Numbered from the stretch's first letter, positions 36,401 through 47,855 are shown. The stretch: DNA of 64,000 nucleotides from Parelaphostrongylus tenuis (GCA_019055375.1 JAHQIW010000784.1:1-64000); one strand, 5' to 3'. Notes: generated from the letters alone by a model not told the origin. Numbers and translations: made by a program.

Positions 36401-37218
36401 ATGAAAGTATTTGGCTATGTAGATTGCTTATTAGTAGACTTTAGGCTCCAATGAAGGCGAAGTTCACTGAGCCTTTGGCCACCTCAAAAATGGCACAGTA
36501 AAAAACTATGATTTTCATGAATGATTTTACTGAATTCAAGCGGCGGTAAAGATGTTTTATAGAAAGTTCGCGTAAAATGAAGTCGAAAGTACATGGCTGA
36601 CAATCATTTGACTTCCACCTTGCGAAAACTTACTTCATCTTGTGTCAATGGAATGTAAGCCGTTGAATGACAATTCCTTTGTTTACTCACTTGGGCTTTT
36701 TAACCTCACACCTGTCTGGTGTCATTCCTTCCTTTTCTGAAGTTTACATGTATTTAACAGTGAAATAAGCCGAAACGATCACATACCTGATTTCCTAGTC
36801 GACCTGTGCTCACATGAAACCCGACATACTTTAGATTTTTTGAGTTGATGTTGCTTATCGTCTTATTGTTGCTTACAAATCGTAGTTGATACCAAAGTAT
36901 TGCAATGCATTGAATAAAGAAGACCCAATAAGCAAACACGGAATGGTATCATTTTTGGCATGTGAATATTTCATGGGAAATATGGGAATGATATATGTGA
37001 GCATTTAACTAAACAATTCACCTGGACGGATGTTCTTAAGATATTAAACGGTTTTTACATGTATATATTCTATACAGACAATAGTCTCAAACTCAGCTAA
37101 GTGCTCACCTCATGACTTGAAAAGAAGCTTTTCCTAATAACTCAACATACTAAGTTTTATTCCAGTGGTACAATTGTGCTAAAGAGGAATATCTAAGAGC
37201 ACTTTTGACGGATATAGA

Positions 37219-37560
37219 TCAGAAGCCGTATAACGTCGTTTGATTTCCGGTCGCATTCACTGTCTTAGCTGGATTCCATGTGTCTACGGTAAGCAATGAA
37301 CCAGCACTTCTGTAAGCGACATCATTATCATTGCTAGAAAGAAGAAAATTTTCAGCTCCGATGCTTGCCAGCTGCAAATCCGCTAGTGGAAAAAACAATA
37401 TCAAAAGAACTTTTGAATACGACACCACAAATTCGTTGAAGGCGTGCGAAGAGCAATGGTTGGAGAACCTCGATATTGATACAAAATGGTCAGAGGTTTA
37501 ACTTTACCCCAGAATGACCAAGTGTACCATCTCTCCGGGACCGGCATTCAAAACTAAATT
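37219..37560 (-). CDS. Possible terminal exon(s) of an unrecognised gene
   Basis: On minus the stretch ending in TGA at 37219 reads LLTVDTWNPAKTVNATGNQT then TLYGF, with acceptor TTTTTTCCACTAG near 37393. A further exon-like frame upstream reads LNAGPGEMVHLVILG and ends at a GTAAAG donor near 37502; a 42-45 bp intron would join the two in phase. Composition looks coding, but the 5' part runs into a tRNA-like foldback. I do not recognise the family. Could be chance. Confidence 0.3.
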
Positions 37561-37639
37561 CGGTGTCACCTTCTCGAATAAACGTTGTTTCACTCGTTCT
37601 ATGCTTTCACTTTTCTTTTCCCCTCTTTTTTATCCGCTT

Positions 37640-37740
37640 TCGTCTTATCGGCTCCCGGATAGAGTGAGATATGGGCTTGAGTCCCGCCTGACGCAAAAGC
37701 TTTGCACATCACTCTACATCACTGCGTATATCTGAGGCAT
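37640..37740 (-). repeat. tRNA-like foldback fragment T4
   Basis: On minus GATGTAGAGTGATGTGCAAA, GCGTCAGGCGGGACTCAAGC and CTCACTCTATCCGGGA match the T1/T3 foldback core (GATGTAGAGCAATG, GCGTCGGCGGGACTAGAAC, CTCACTCTTTCCTGGA). Confidence 0.6.
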
Positions 37741-38809
37741 CATGTCACTGCTAAAAGCGATCAAAAAGAAGAATTCTACTTGATCGCTCAATTCAGAGTT
37801 TGGAAAGGTCAGAATAACTTGTAATGAACTCAGCCAGTCGCTTCCATAGGCTCGAATAAAAACTCGCCACATTAATTCAAGTTCAAAATTTCACAAGTAG
37901 GCAATATGAGATTTGAGCAATGACAATGTTCTGGGCTTTGAATTCAAGATTCAGCTTTTTTTACTGAAGCTATGCAATTGTTCAACTGAGTAGATTGCGA
38001 ATTAACTTAGTCTTTCGGGACTTTGAAGCAGGAGAGATCACGGACACTCTATGCACCATTGAATAAACCATGTTTTTATGCAAATACAACGTAAAAAGTA
38101 TAAGTAAAACTAAAAGACTTGCAGTTGAGTAGACGTTGTTGGTGTGTAATGACTGGGTATATCTGAATTGAGTATAAAATTGCGAGAACGTAAATCATTG
38201 CTGAGTTAATAGATTATTTTCAACATGATGTTCCTAAGGAAGGAAAACTAAATCAATGACATGGCATCAAGGAAATTGGGATTTGAGAATCACTGTATGA
38301 GGTACTAGAGTTATTTAGAAAAGGTTACTTCATATACAGAAGCGGGCGACTAGCACAGTCCTCCCACGACTCTGGAAAACTACTTGCAGCAATTTATGAT
38401 AGTAATGAAAGTGACAAAACAAGTGATAGGAAAATTAGTGTTCGTTATGTGATGACAAAACATCGATGACAAAACTATATATATCCAAATATTTAAATTC
38501 TAAAGACAAATATGCGAATAGGAAACCTTTTCGGAGCTTTTGATTGCTTAGCACTCTAAGTGAAATTAATGAGTCTGCTGGAATCACTATATCGATTGAA
38601 TGCTTTCAAGAAGAGGCACAAAGTACTATTAAATGCTATGAAATACCGTAAAAAGATGTTGTGCTTAGATAACGCATTTCGAGGAAATTTATGGAAATTC
38701 ACACTTTGTTATCAACAAGATGCTCCACCAACTACATAGAGCCAGTACACTGAGCAGTAGTCTATAGGATCATGAGAAAGTAAGTATACCACTTTTCTGA
38801 CGTTGCGAT

Positions 38810-39070
38810 CAATGACGGCAATGACAATGGCAAACGATGGACAAGAGCTTTATCCACTGCATCCCTAATGATGTCTAGCGCAGCACAGGAGACCACCAAT
38901 CGGATTGTACATCTTATCCAAGAAAACCGTGGAAAGAAGATATGATGCTCAATAAATTCTTAGAGCGGCACACACTGGACTACTTTTGGACGTGACAGAG
39001 AAAAATGAAAGTTTTACTGATGTATGCTAGATTCACTCGACGATCGACGGGACTACAGATGATAACTTAT
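38810..39070. repeat. Dispersed repeat D, copy 2
   Basis: Second copy of the repeat at 29500-29800: ATGTCTAGCGCAGCACAGGA, AGATATGATGCTCAATAAAT, GAAAGTTTTACTGATG. Confidence 0.6.
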
Positions 39071-39639
39071 AGCGGAGAGCAGCAGGTGTAAGGAAACCGA
39101 AAGAGCTGCAAACTATCGTGGATTATATTATACCTTTACTTTTATATCGTGGATTATATTCGTGGATTATATTGAAAATGTTACGTGTTGTTCCATGGTT
39201 CAAGGTATTTTGCAATATGAACATGGTCCGTGGCGAGATCATGTGTCCTGATTCAAATAAGCCTTCCGTGCATGAAATGTCGACAAGTTGGTACCATATT
39301 TGTCCGCGCGCGTAAAAGAGTAGCGTGATGAATCGGTAGGAATCCCAACTATCTTATATTCATTTTCGCTTAAAGCTTATCTCTAAAAAACTCGTAAACT
39401 CTGCATGCTTCTTCGTTCAAATCAGGCACATACCTAGGCTAAAAAACCAAGCGAAGAAATCAGCAATTCTGAGAAGAAATCCTCATACTGAAGTAACAGC
39501 TAATTATTGGCTTACTATCCATACGATATAAAGTACACGTAGAAGTGTAACGAATACAATATTTACTGCCAACGTAGCATCAACACGTGAATTTAGACTG
39601 AATGTGGTGGAACAAGTGATATTTATTGTCATTGTGAAT

Positions 39640-39790
39640 CAAAGTAAGACTGAATTACTCCGGTGGAGAACAATGCCGGTTACGGGACCGAATGTGGATT
39701 TACGCTCTTGTTTACGGAAAGGACGTTATCGAAAACGGCGAGAATACAGTCGATATCAATGAAAAAGCTAATAATGTCTATCAAAGCTGA
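39640..39790 (+). CDS. Exon-like ORF upstream of the 40.3-kb gene
   Basis: The frame reads GGEQCRLRDRMWIYALVYGK then DVIENGENTVDINEKANNVY and reaches TGA at 39788-39790. Composition looks coding, but a second frame across the same stretch is also open and no donor joins it in phase to 40306. It may be a terminal exon of another gene or a relic. Confidence 0.3.
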
Positions 39791-40004
39791 CAACGCAAAA
39801 AATGAGCACTATGCTAGTAAATTGAAAGCCCTTTTTTTAATAGAACTCGACATAAGCGAAGAACCTCCTTACGAACTTGTTCTGGAACTTTCACAAGGCT
39901 GCTAAATTTTTCTCTTAACTTCAGTATTTACCAATTACAAAGTTAAGGATAAAACTCCCTGCGTTTATCAATCCCTGAATTATTCGCCATGCATTCGTAT
40001 CTAA

Positions 40005-40243
40005 TTTTTATCACCGTTTTCGGTGATTGATGCATATCTGGCCTTTACAATGACTCGCGGTGGCCTACCGTTGTGTCGAATAAGTGCTGCCTATTTTCCC
40101 AGACAGGTGTGAGACCAGTTTGGTATCATTTACCGACCCCGGAGGGATGAGTGGTCTGGTGAAGCCATGAGCGCGGGATCGAACCATCGACCTCGTGTGC
40201 GACGCAGAGCACCTCTAACCACTGCGGCGCCACTGCTCTCCTT
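40005..40243 (-). mobile_element. tRNA-derived SINE, copy 4, best-preserved pol III promoter
   Basis: On minus: CGCAGTGGTTAGAGGTGCTC (box A) and ATGGTTCGATCCCGCGCTC (box B, canonical GGTTCGATCCC), then CTCCGGGGTCGGTAAATGAT, CTCACACCTGTCTGGGA, CACCGCGAGTCATTGTAAAG. The 3' end is truncated after ATATGCATCAATCACC. Confidence 0.85.
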
Positions 40244-40305
40244 ACCATACACTAGTAAAAATCAAGAGCATTGTTAGTCAGCAGCTATGGAGGAATAACA
40301 TTGAG

Positions 40306-41050
40306 ATTTCCTGGTCAACGACTCATATAAAACAATTGGCAAGACAAGCATCAGTTCTCAACTGAAGGAATCAGTTATAGGCACAAGTCAATACAAACGA
40401 TATGGGCCCATCATTCATCCATCATTGGTTTGTCAGCAAATTTTCAACGACTGAAAAATATAGATCAAACAAATAAACAACCATCCATATATGCGCCAGA
40501 AGACAACTTTTTGTAGGATTTCACGAGTTATGGAGCGACAAAGAAAGTGCCCAGCGAAACTACTGTAACCGAAATCAAGAAATCAAGAGAGTGGGTCCTC
40601 AAATCCACTACTGAACCCGCGAAGCAGTAGGTTCGGATTTGAACTCATTTTTTAAGTTTGCTACAGAATAAAGGAGGTTAACAACAAGGATGAAAAGTTG
40701 ATTACGTTGCATGCAAAGATAACAAAAAAAGTCACAAAAAATCACTTTGCACGTAATCGAATAGATCTGCAGAATGAAATCCACCAAAGTACACACTTCT
40801 TCGAGGGGACCACCTACATGCTGGATGGACGCGCTCGTAAGTAGGTTTGATCAGCTGTACTCGCATATGCCAATGTTTTACAGATTACGGTAAGAATAGC
40901 ACCGCCCGTCATGCTCAAGTCAAACCACACATCATAGACGACGTTCGGGAGAAGAAGAAACATTTGGAAAGTGTGGTGGAGTCAGCACAATTTGCTAAGA
41001 CGATCCGTCAAACTATCCAAATCTCTATGTACCACGAGATCGAAATATGA
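40306..41050 (+). CDS. Unrecognised multi-exon gene, 3' four exons
   Basis: Exons 40306-40427, 40517-40626, 40667-40836 and 40884-41050 (TGA) join in consistent phase across introns of 89, 40 and 47 bp. Splice sites: TTG|GTTTGT, TTTGTAG|GAT, CA|GTAGGT, GCTACAG|A, GCTC|GTAAGT, TTTTACAG|AT. The first acceptor (TTGAG|AT) is weak, and no in-frame ATG precedes it, so the 5' end is open and upstream exons are expected, possibly beyond the SINE at 40005-40243. The about 188-residue product is hydrophilic and charged: YKTIGKTSISSQLKE, SETTVTEIKKSREWVLK, THFFEGTTYMLDGRAHYGKN, DDVREKKKHLESVVESAQFA, ending MYHEIEI. No transmembrane segment or known motif is seen. Family unknown. The main support is four phase-matched exons with short nematode-like introns. 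Confidence 0.6.
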
Positions 41051-41108
41051 TTCGAGTAGAATTTGACTTCCATTCATATTTTTGTTGAACGATAAAAAAA
41101 AAACTAAT

Positions 41109-42175
41109 CATAAAAGCAATTTATGCAGTATTGTTCTCAAACTGACTTAGTCGACAGATCAGTGATTGATCAATACTTTAAAGAAGATAAATTGCTAGGA
41201 AGGATCCTGGTGGAGAACTTGTCTAGAAAAATCAAGTTAGCAAAATATTTCCGTTTCAATGGCGGATGTATAGATCAGTGTTTGAAAAGAAAAGCTAAAC
41301 TCTAGAGAAGGAGAAAATATCCCCATAGATGACTGAAATTATGCAGTGCTGAGAAGTTCTTTGCGGAGATTTGATATAGAATGATTCAAAAAAAAAATGT
41401 TGCTCTTGAAAGTCAGAGAAAACTATGCCGTAGATGATATGAATGTGAAAAGAGGATCCTAACAACACAGCGAAGGTATGCAATGAAGAAACCAAAGATG
41501 ATGAACTTAAAACTATGGGAACCATAAGCATCACTGTGTTGTAGAACAGCTACTTCAGGAAAAAAGAACAGTATAGAAGAAAGCCAGGGACTACTAAATT
41601 TACAGAGAAACTCCAGACCTTTGCTTTGTACCTCAAGAAGAACAAGCCAAAAATGCGCAATAATCTATGAGCATTACGTACAAATCACCATAGCTGCAGC
41701 TCGCTGTGATCAACACAAATCCAATTCTAAATCAGTTGATGGTCCACGTGAAATAATAGAAGGATTAGCTGACACAATAAGCTCACGGGCGATAGGACAA
41801 TAGATAGTAAACTTTCTCTTATAGAAGCACTCTTCAATATAGAGGTCTGGATATCATGAATAAGCATGCCCGCTGAAGCTTTCTTTTGACAGTTGGCACT
41901 TTAGATGCATCTTTTACGGCTTTGCTGTGATGAAATCATGTCCATATTCACTTTCAAACACACGTGGTAGTGGAAGAAAAAAGGCCGAATACGATTCAGA
42001 AAACCCGACAAGTATTACGGCACCTAATGATACTATCTCAAAATGTGCTTTGAAGACGGACAAGTTAACAAACTGTATTGATGAAGCTGAGATTTTCCCA
42101 AATTTTAGAGGTGTGAAATGGCCAAGATTGTGGAGATCAGATTTTGTGAGAGCCCACGGAGCTTTTGAGAGTTGA
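41109..42175 (+). CDS. Cluster of exon-like ORFs, gene uncertain
   Basis: Three plus-strand stretches look coding. The first, after ATTTATGCAG (41113-41122), reads DLVDRSVIDQYFKEDKLLGR to a TAG at 41303-41305. The second is about 41666-41803 (EHYVQITIAAARCDQH, GPREIIEGLADTISSRAIGQ). The third is 41927-42175 (CALKTDKLTNCIDEAEIF, FRGVKWPRLWRSDFVRAHGA). I could not join them in phase. They may be exons of one gene or relics of a transposon. Family not recognised. Confidence 0.3.
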
Positions 42176-42650
42176 ATGAGCAATAAAGTAGGTGATCGCC
42201 TTCTTGCATACACTTAGGCTGCTAATGAGAAAACGTCAAAAAAGCTGGCGGTTCTTCCTTATTAGGACGAAACGAATTAAAAATCGATCTCATTCACTGA
42301 ACAAGAATATTTTATAGAAGCTGCAACTTGTGTCATCAGAGAGCTGCGACTTGTGGCTACTGCCACACGCCGCCGATTTTTCATCACACAAACATATCTG
42401 TTGCATAAAATCATGTGTTATTATCTTATCTTGCTTACACTTCACTGGACAAAACTCCTTCGTCAGAGTGCTAGTACTCAAACTATAACACAAGCTTCAA
42501 AGATCTCAAAAATGTGCTCGCTTGCTAAAAAGCTCCTTTGATCTCCTGTCTCCTCTGGTCTTTGATTTATGCTTTAAACCTCGCCGGGCAGAACTCTTTC
42601 TTTAATCTGTCAGTAATCATCTGGTAGCGTAAATCTTTCTGATTCTAGCG

Positions 42651-42833
42651 ATGTGCTTATTATCTGGATATACGGTTTACCAGCGAGAATACGATCGAGT
42701 TTCACATTTTTGGCAACGTTATTTACAGGTTTTCGACAAGGCTAAGGCAGGGGAAGGGGCGGGAAGCGAGACGAGCGATAATTTTTTATTCAACTGTGAG
42801 TTTTTCCGCCGCATTGAAAGAAATTTCAGGTAA
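42651..42833 (+). CDS. Possible exon with strong splice signals
   Basis: ORF with QREYDRVSHFWQRYLQVFDK then AKAGEGAGSETSDNFLFN, followed by donor AACT|GTGAGT (about 42797) and containing an internal acceptor TTATTTACAG (about 42729). Locally GC-rich. No neighbours identified and the family is unknown. Confidence 0.25.
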   Translation: MCLLSGYTVYQREYDRVSHFWQRYLQVFDKAKAGEGAGSETSDNFLFNCEFFRRIERNFR

Positions 42834-42949
42834 AGCGAATGATTGAGGTGCTACGAAAACTTCTCTACATATTGATACACTTTTTTTCTTTCAGCGAATT
42901 ATTAGCGTGATGAAAATGAAGGCAAAATGCAAGTGTGAAACATATTTTT

Positions 42950-43120
42950 TGATGTGCATCCTACAGCGACACAAAAGGGTGTCTTGAAAAAACCGGAAAC
43001 GTGGCGCGGTAGCCTCTAGTCTCAGCTTTCAAGTGGCTACTAGCACTCCTATAAAATGCTTCCTTTGCAGCGAATAAGATCGGTTTTTCATTTGTCTCCT
43101 CCTAATCAGAAAGAGCCTAT
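42950..43120. repeat. Dispersed repeat E, copy 3
   Basis: CCTACAGCGACACAAAAGGG, AAAAACCGGAAACGTGG, CTAGCACTCCTATAAAATGC, CAGCGAATAAGATCGG, TTCATTTGTCTCCTCC. Same block order as 3770-3960 and 36220-36400. Confidence 0.5.
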
Positions 43121-44146
43121 CTGATTTCTTTGGTAGTGCTAGTTAAGAGACGTTCATGCTACCTTCTAGTGAGCATGTTGTTTTGATTCTGCTCCGAGGA
43201 TTTGGTAAAGAAGGATGTTGTATACGAAGATATACGATCTGTGATGCGGTGAAGATGGTAGGTTATTATGTGAGTGAGTTGCTCTCACCGAACATCTGAA
43301 CCTGCTCTTTTGAGCAACGCTTAATAGTTCAACTTACTTCGGTAGAGATAAAGGGCAGGATGAATGGAATTTCAACCTCGCCAGGCCTTCCGATTGGGGT
43401 CGCCGAATTTCCTTTCATTCGAACCTAAGAAGCCCCTACTGTCCTTACTTTAGCCATTGGAGCTGGCTATTTTTCGCGCCAAGCTTAGAGACTCTACCTG
43501 AGTTTTTTCAAAATTTAGACATTGAGCACGCCATTTTACATTCATCAATCTGTCAAAATAGAAACTTTTCAAATCTTCTAAATAAATTGAACAAAATTCC
43601 TGGCCTTACCTTCATGCAGGAAGGCGACAGCTGTACCTTCCATTTATACGAACACCAGATTTGTGGTACATTAAAAAGGATAATGCGTATTGCTGTTAAA
43701 ACGACAACTTATTCAATGTGCAATAAATTCGACATATTGCTGTCAAAGAGGCGTTCGATTTGCAATGTGTTAAATGATATATCGCTTTTCAGGAGAACTC
43801 TCTACACCTTGGAAATTTGAAAGAAGTGCGCTCGATTGTTTTGTGATCGACAACAAAGGGACTCATAGAAGTTTCCGAATGAGAGAGAAGCTTATACTTC
43901 ACATCTGCTCGATTCAAAACAGCCGCCATTTCCCTTTCTGTGGGTTTGCTTCAGTTCCCTGTTGTGGATGCAACGCCTTTACTAGCCCGATGAATGATTT
44001 ACACATGACAAAACAGACCGTTAACTTACTATCGACTTTATTTAAACACCTAATAAATCTTCGATTCCTGCCAAGGTGTTCCCTGCTTTATGCTAACCCT
44101 TTGTGTTGTTTATCCAGGCTACTTTTCAGATCACACAGATGACGAA

Positions 44147-44290
44147 AGAATGAAGCGCTCAGTGATGATCAACCCCTTTGGAATGCGCCATGCAGTCAAC
44201 TTGACTAAGCATTGTTAGAGGTGATCGAACATTATCTGATCATTGCAATGACTCACGGTTGCCTACTGATATATCAAGTCACTACTGCTA
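44147..44290 (-). mobile_element. Truncated tRNA-derived SINE
   Basis: On minus it retains only the body and 3' part (CCGTGAGTCATTGCAATG, GTGATCGAACATTATCTGAT-like, CATTCCAAAGGGGTTGATCA). The tRNA head is absent. Confidence 0.5.
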
Positions 44291-44319
44291 GGCTCACAGA
44301 TAAATATTGCCTCGCCATT

Positions 44320-44700
44320 CGACCGCTTTTTATGGACCTTACTGAAACAATAATAATCTGATATGGATATAATATGTTTTGAGCTATGGTCTAAGTGCTA
44401 TACAGGCGTCTGTTGCGTCTTAGCAAGACTTATTAGTAGCACCGTCCTTGGTTCAGCCGATCCTCTGAGGCTGTACTAATTTGTGAAGGAATCGACGCCG
44501 AACAGTGGGACACCGCAAGTAAGTTGATGAGTTCAGTTGACGTTATGCTGAGCGGCAGTCGAGTTGGTGGCTTTTAAAATAAATTATAGCTCTCCATCCG
44601 ACCCCTTTTCCAAAGAGGAGTATAGCTATAAGAAATCGGCTGAACCGAGGACGGTGCTATTGATAAGCTCAAACTTTTAGACCACCAGATTTCTTTACAC
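44320..44700. mobile_element. Hammerhead family B element, degraded
   Basis: Begins with the family B edge (TTCGACCGCTTTTTATGGAC, ATAATAATCTGATATG). On minus near 44470-44400 a degraded hammerhead reads CTACTAATAAGTCTTGCTAA then GACGCAAC. The right end (44630-44680, GGCTGAACCGAGGACGGTGC) is the inverted partner of 44445-44460. Core bases are mutated. Confidence 0.5.
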
Positions 44701-45169
44701 TCGGTGGTTTATGATAGCCATTTCGCAACATTCGAAACATGATTATACGCTCGATATGGTTAAAATGTGTGAATATTTTGTAAAGAATTCAAAATCCGAC
44801 TTTCCATAGAGTTGAGCATGATTGCGCCTTTGTATACTATGAATACCCGGGAAGGGGGAGGGGGAGCTTCGCTGAATTATGATATTACCGTTTGGATGCT
44901 ATTTTATGCGGACACGAAGTGGTCTACTTGATTCGCGTGAATTCACTCCTTATAACCTACATATAACACGCATGTTGAACCAAAACTAGAAATCTTTCCA
45001 CTTCCGTTAGAGCAGGTTGTGCAATTTTCTTAGTTACGCGAGCAGTCATGGAGGAGTTTGCAGACCAGTTGAGGGAAAGTTATCAGGTGAGAGTTTGATA
45101 ACTCACACAGAACTTCATCGGCCGCATCTTTTTAGGCACCTCTTGATAGCCCTTCTGACTTCGTTTGAT

Positions 45170-45664
45170 ATGACGATTAGCTTGAAAGAGGTCTCATCCA
45201 GATACGAAGCAATGCACTGGAGCATAACTACACTTTTAGACTTACCAGAGCGGCTGATGTTTTCTAGTCACAAGAAGAGGCCATTTTCACGCCGAACTTC
45301 TCAATTTCTTCCTCTTCTCCTCTGTTGTCTACAAATTCCTAGCAACTTGGTACATCATTTTAATAAATGCCTTTACAAGAGTAAAGAATGAGAGGACGTA
45401 TTAGACTAGTGTGTTTGTGCTACTTGGTTTCCGGTACCATTTTGTACGGCAGCCACTTCCTAAAACTTTATTTGAATAATTAGAAATGTAATCCAGTTCC
45501 TTTTCGGACTTTCTACTTAGATTTTCTATCTTTGACGCCCATTTTAAGCTTTCAGGCATTTGTCCATCGCCTCCTGTGTGCGACAAACAGTAAGGCAGCA
45601 TAAATCGGCAGTAAATTAATGACCAGTGAGCGAGAAGTGAAGATTCTACTTTGAAGTATGACAA
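45170..45664 (-). pseudogene. Decayed Penelope-like reverse transcriptase fragment
   Basis: On minus, frame pieces in order resemble the C-terminal fingers/palm-to-thumb part of nematode Penelope-like reverse transcriptases: IYCRF (the catalytic YxDD that would follow is lost), MDKCLKA, NWITFL (for the usual WLPFL), GCRTKWYRKPSSTNTLV, a stop, YVLSFFTLVKAFIKMMYQVA, and EEKRKKLRSS. Stops and frameshifts are frequent. This region could be what remains of an autonomous partner for the hammerhead elements; that link is inference. Open ORFs on the other strand here (45017-45391) are shadows. Confidence 0.65.
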
Positions 45665-46324
45665 GGCTTGACGGCAATCGGTGATCCATAGCTATCTTCC
45701 TAAGTTATGAAGAATATTTTTTTTTCAAACATCAATGACAGAACAACCCAGATACTGCCTAAACATGGTCATTAGATGTTGAATCGATAAGCCATAAATA
45801 TTTATCTCCTCTCAATTCTTCATGAAAAGCTCGAAATTGGCTTACATTGTAGGGCTAATTGATGATCGGCCGTTGCAAGATCTTTCGTAATGGTCAACCT
45901 ATACATTTTAATGAGAAAGTATAGACTGAACTATTATTTATGAGCTGAGAAATACCAAAAGCTTTCAAACCCGGAATCATTATCGTGTTGACCCATCTTT
46001 TATTCAATTTTCTGAATTAGTTTTTATATTCCTTTACAGAAGGTCGTCGGTAGCGGGAAACATGCTAAAAACGTTTTGTCGTCATTTTGATCTTAGCTGA
46101 CAAGATACAATTACAAATTCCTATGCTTTTTCACTAGTAGATAATCGAATAGATTTCGATCCCATAAGCTCCTTCGCCAAATCTAAACCTGGTTTTTAAC
46201 CATGTGTAATGCTATACAACAATCTTCTACGTCGATTTTACTTGAATATTTGAAGAACTTCGGACAAGTTTGAGCGAAAAACACGACCGATTTCTCTATT
46301 AGTCCTATTCTTCATTAAACTCAC

Positions 46325-47180
46325 GCGAAGAGAATTGGTGTGAGTGCCATCGTTGCCATTTATTGTCTAGCTCGGAAGATTCAGAAAATCCTGAACTCGA
46401 TGCACGAAATGGCTCGTGAGCTCAGGATCAGCGAATAGAAAGTCCGCAATGTTGTCAAAAATTAGCTGAAGTTACACAATTGCAAATCACTCGTGTCCAC
46501 TCTCTGGCTAAAATGATGAAAAAAAAGGCTTCCAAAGACTCGCCTATTGCATCGTTGTATAGCTTATGCTCGTTTGTCGCAGATGCTTTTAATGGATGAG
46601 AAGATATTTGCGGTCGAACCACTCTGAAATTGTCAGAATCGACGTAAAGCTCTCAAGAAGGGTCAGCAAAAGTTCGCACTTGCAGTTCATGAGTCCCGAT
46701 CATTTTCCGGCCTCAGTAATAGTTTGGGCCGGCATTTGCGCCACCGGAAAAACGCCGTTGATCTCAGACAACGGAAGCGGTAAGATCAACGCTGCCAGGT
46801 GTTAGCAGAAAGTTTTACGGAGCGTACTGGAGGCATGCTCTACTCAGCATTTTGGTGTGGATGGATTTTGCACTTCTACGAAACTGGGCTCTTGCGCATT
46901 CGGCCCGTTCAGTGATTGTCATCTATCAAGAGGAGTTTTCCATGCCCTTGGGAAAGGACATTTGGCCTCTAGACTTGTTGGGTCTCGGCCCAATGAATTA
47001 CCCCGTGTGGTCCCAATTGGAGGAAAAAGTCCGATACTCGCTACACTACCATAGACGCTCTTGAAACGGTTCTGACACGCGCTTGGGACGAAAGTACAGC
47101 GGAATCGCGTGGGTGCATCTCTGAAAAAATGGAAATTTTCGCAATTGGTTCCGTAAATGCTTAGAAGCCAAAGGAAACGA
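46325..47180 (+). mobile_element. Decayed Tc1/mariner transposase M5
   Basis: Order of pieces: HTH-like LNSMHEMARELRIS near 46400; MDEKIFAVEPL from 46592 (first catalytic Asp); PDHFPASVIVWAGICATGKT (46692-46750); QHFGVDGF; PLDLLGLGPMNYPVW-type segment near 46970 (the PDLNPMDYSVW region); and EKMEIFAIG near 47130. Frameshifts and stops throughout. Same family as the partial copy at the right end of the window. Confidence 0.8.
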
Positions 47181-47649
47181 CTTTCAGGATTTATTACAGG
47201 CTTTTTTGCTTATTGTTTTATTGTTGATCTAATAAATGTGTTTATTCATTTATTTGAATGAATTCATTTGTTTACGGTATTTTTTTATTCTTGAAATATC
47301 TGAAAAAAATATCGAAACTTTTCGCACTCTGCATGCATTGTTGATATGCATCTACTTTATGAAATTTGTTGAACCACCCCTGCACTCAACGTTCGCCAGC
47401 AGCTCGTGGGCTTTATGAGTTGCTGATGTTGCGAGTTGCCTTTGCTGCTTTATGACCCATTCTGGACTCACGGTTCAAAACCGCAATTATTTTTTAACAA
47501 ACAAACATCCATTCCATAATCTAAGATAGATATAAAATAAATAGTAAGTGTTAAACGTTATTGGAAATAAAACATAGAGCGAAAAATGCGCATTAAAACG
47601 ATATTGAACATAACCACATTTATTTGAGAATGAATTTCCAGCACCAAAC

Positions 47650-47855
47650 GGCAAGAGCACAGTGGTTAGAGGTGCCAAACGTCGCGCACAAGGTGTATAG
47701 TTAGATCTCACGCTCACGGCTCACTAAGCCATTTATCCCTCCGGGGTCTGTAAATTGGTATCAATCAGGTCTCAAACTTGTTTGAGAGGGTAAGCAGCAC
47801 CGGGCGTATCCCTCAGAGATTGATCAACGCCGAAAGCTTTATCCTTGAGAGCTTT
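47650..47855 (+). mobile_element. tRNA-derived SINE, copy 5, internally deleted
   Basis: AGAGCACAGTGGTTAGAGGT head, CTCCGGGGTCTGTAAATTGG, TCAGGTCTCAAACTTGTTTG, then directly GTATCCCTCAGAGATTGATC and CTTTATCC. It lacks the central CACCGCGAGTCATTG block present in other copies. Confidence 0.75.

Larger units (their letters stand above)
31294..36952 (-). pseudogene. GT11 fucosyltransferase-like pseudogene (copy 2)
   Basis: Homologous to the intact gene exon by exon: 36952-36787, 34604-34454, 34162-34095, 33750-33596, 33523-33410, about 31736-31636, 31518-31294. Recognisable pieces are YVGFHVSTGRLGNQ, CCLYDNPTR, YGLNPRHFDDYLPEVRN, CINIRMTDF, FMIFGDD, SAFGWWLSFFIKDQ and SKELFLFAF. Lesions seen: the exon 1 ATG (36952-36950) is out of frame with the motif; exon 2 lacks two single bases; exon 3 has an in-frame TAA; exon 4 has lost the AG acceptor (TGAT) and one base; exon 5 lacks one base; exon 6 has a frameshift and TGA; exon 7 has TAA where gene 1 has CAA. 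The number of lesions rules out a few assembly errors. A family A hammerhead element occupies the intron between exons 5 and 6. Confidence 0.9.

Noticed and set aside
45017..45391. 124-codon plus-strand ORF
   Set aside because: Overlaps, on the opposite strand, a reverse transcriptase relic whose motifs are recognisable, so the ORF is a shadow.
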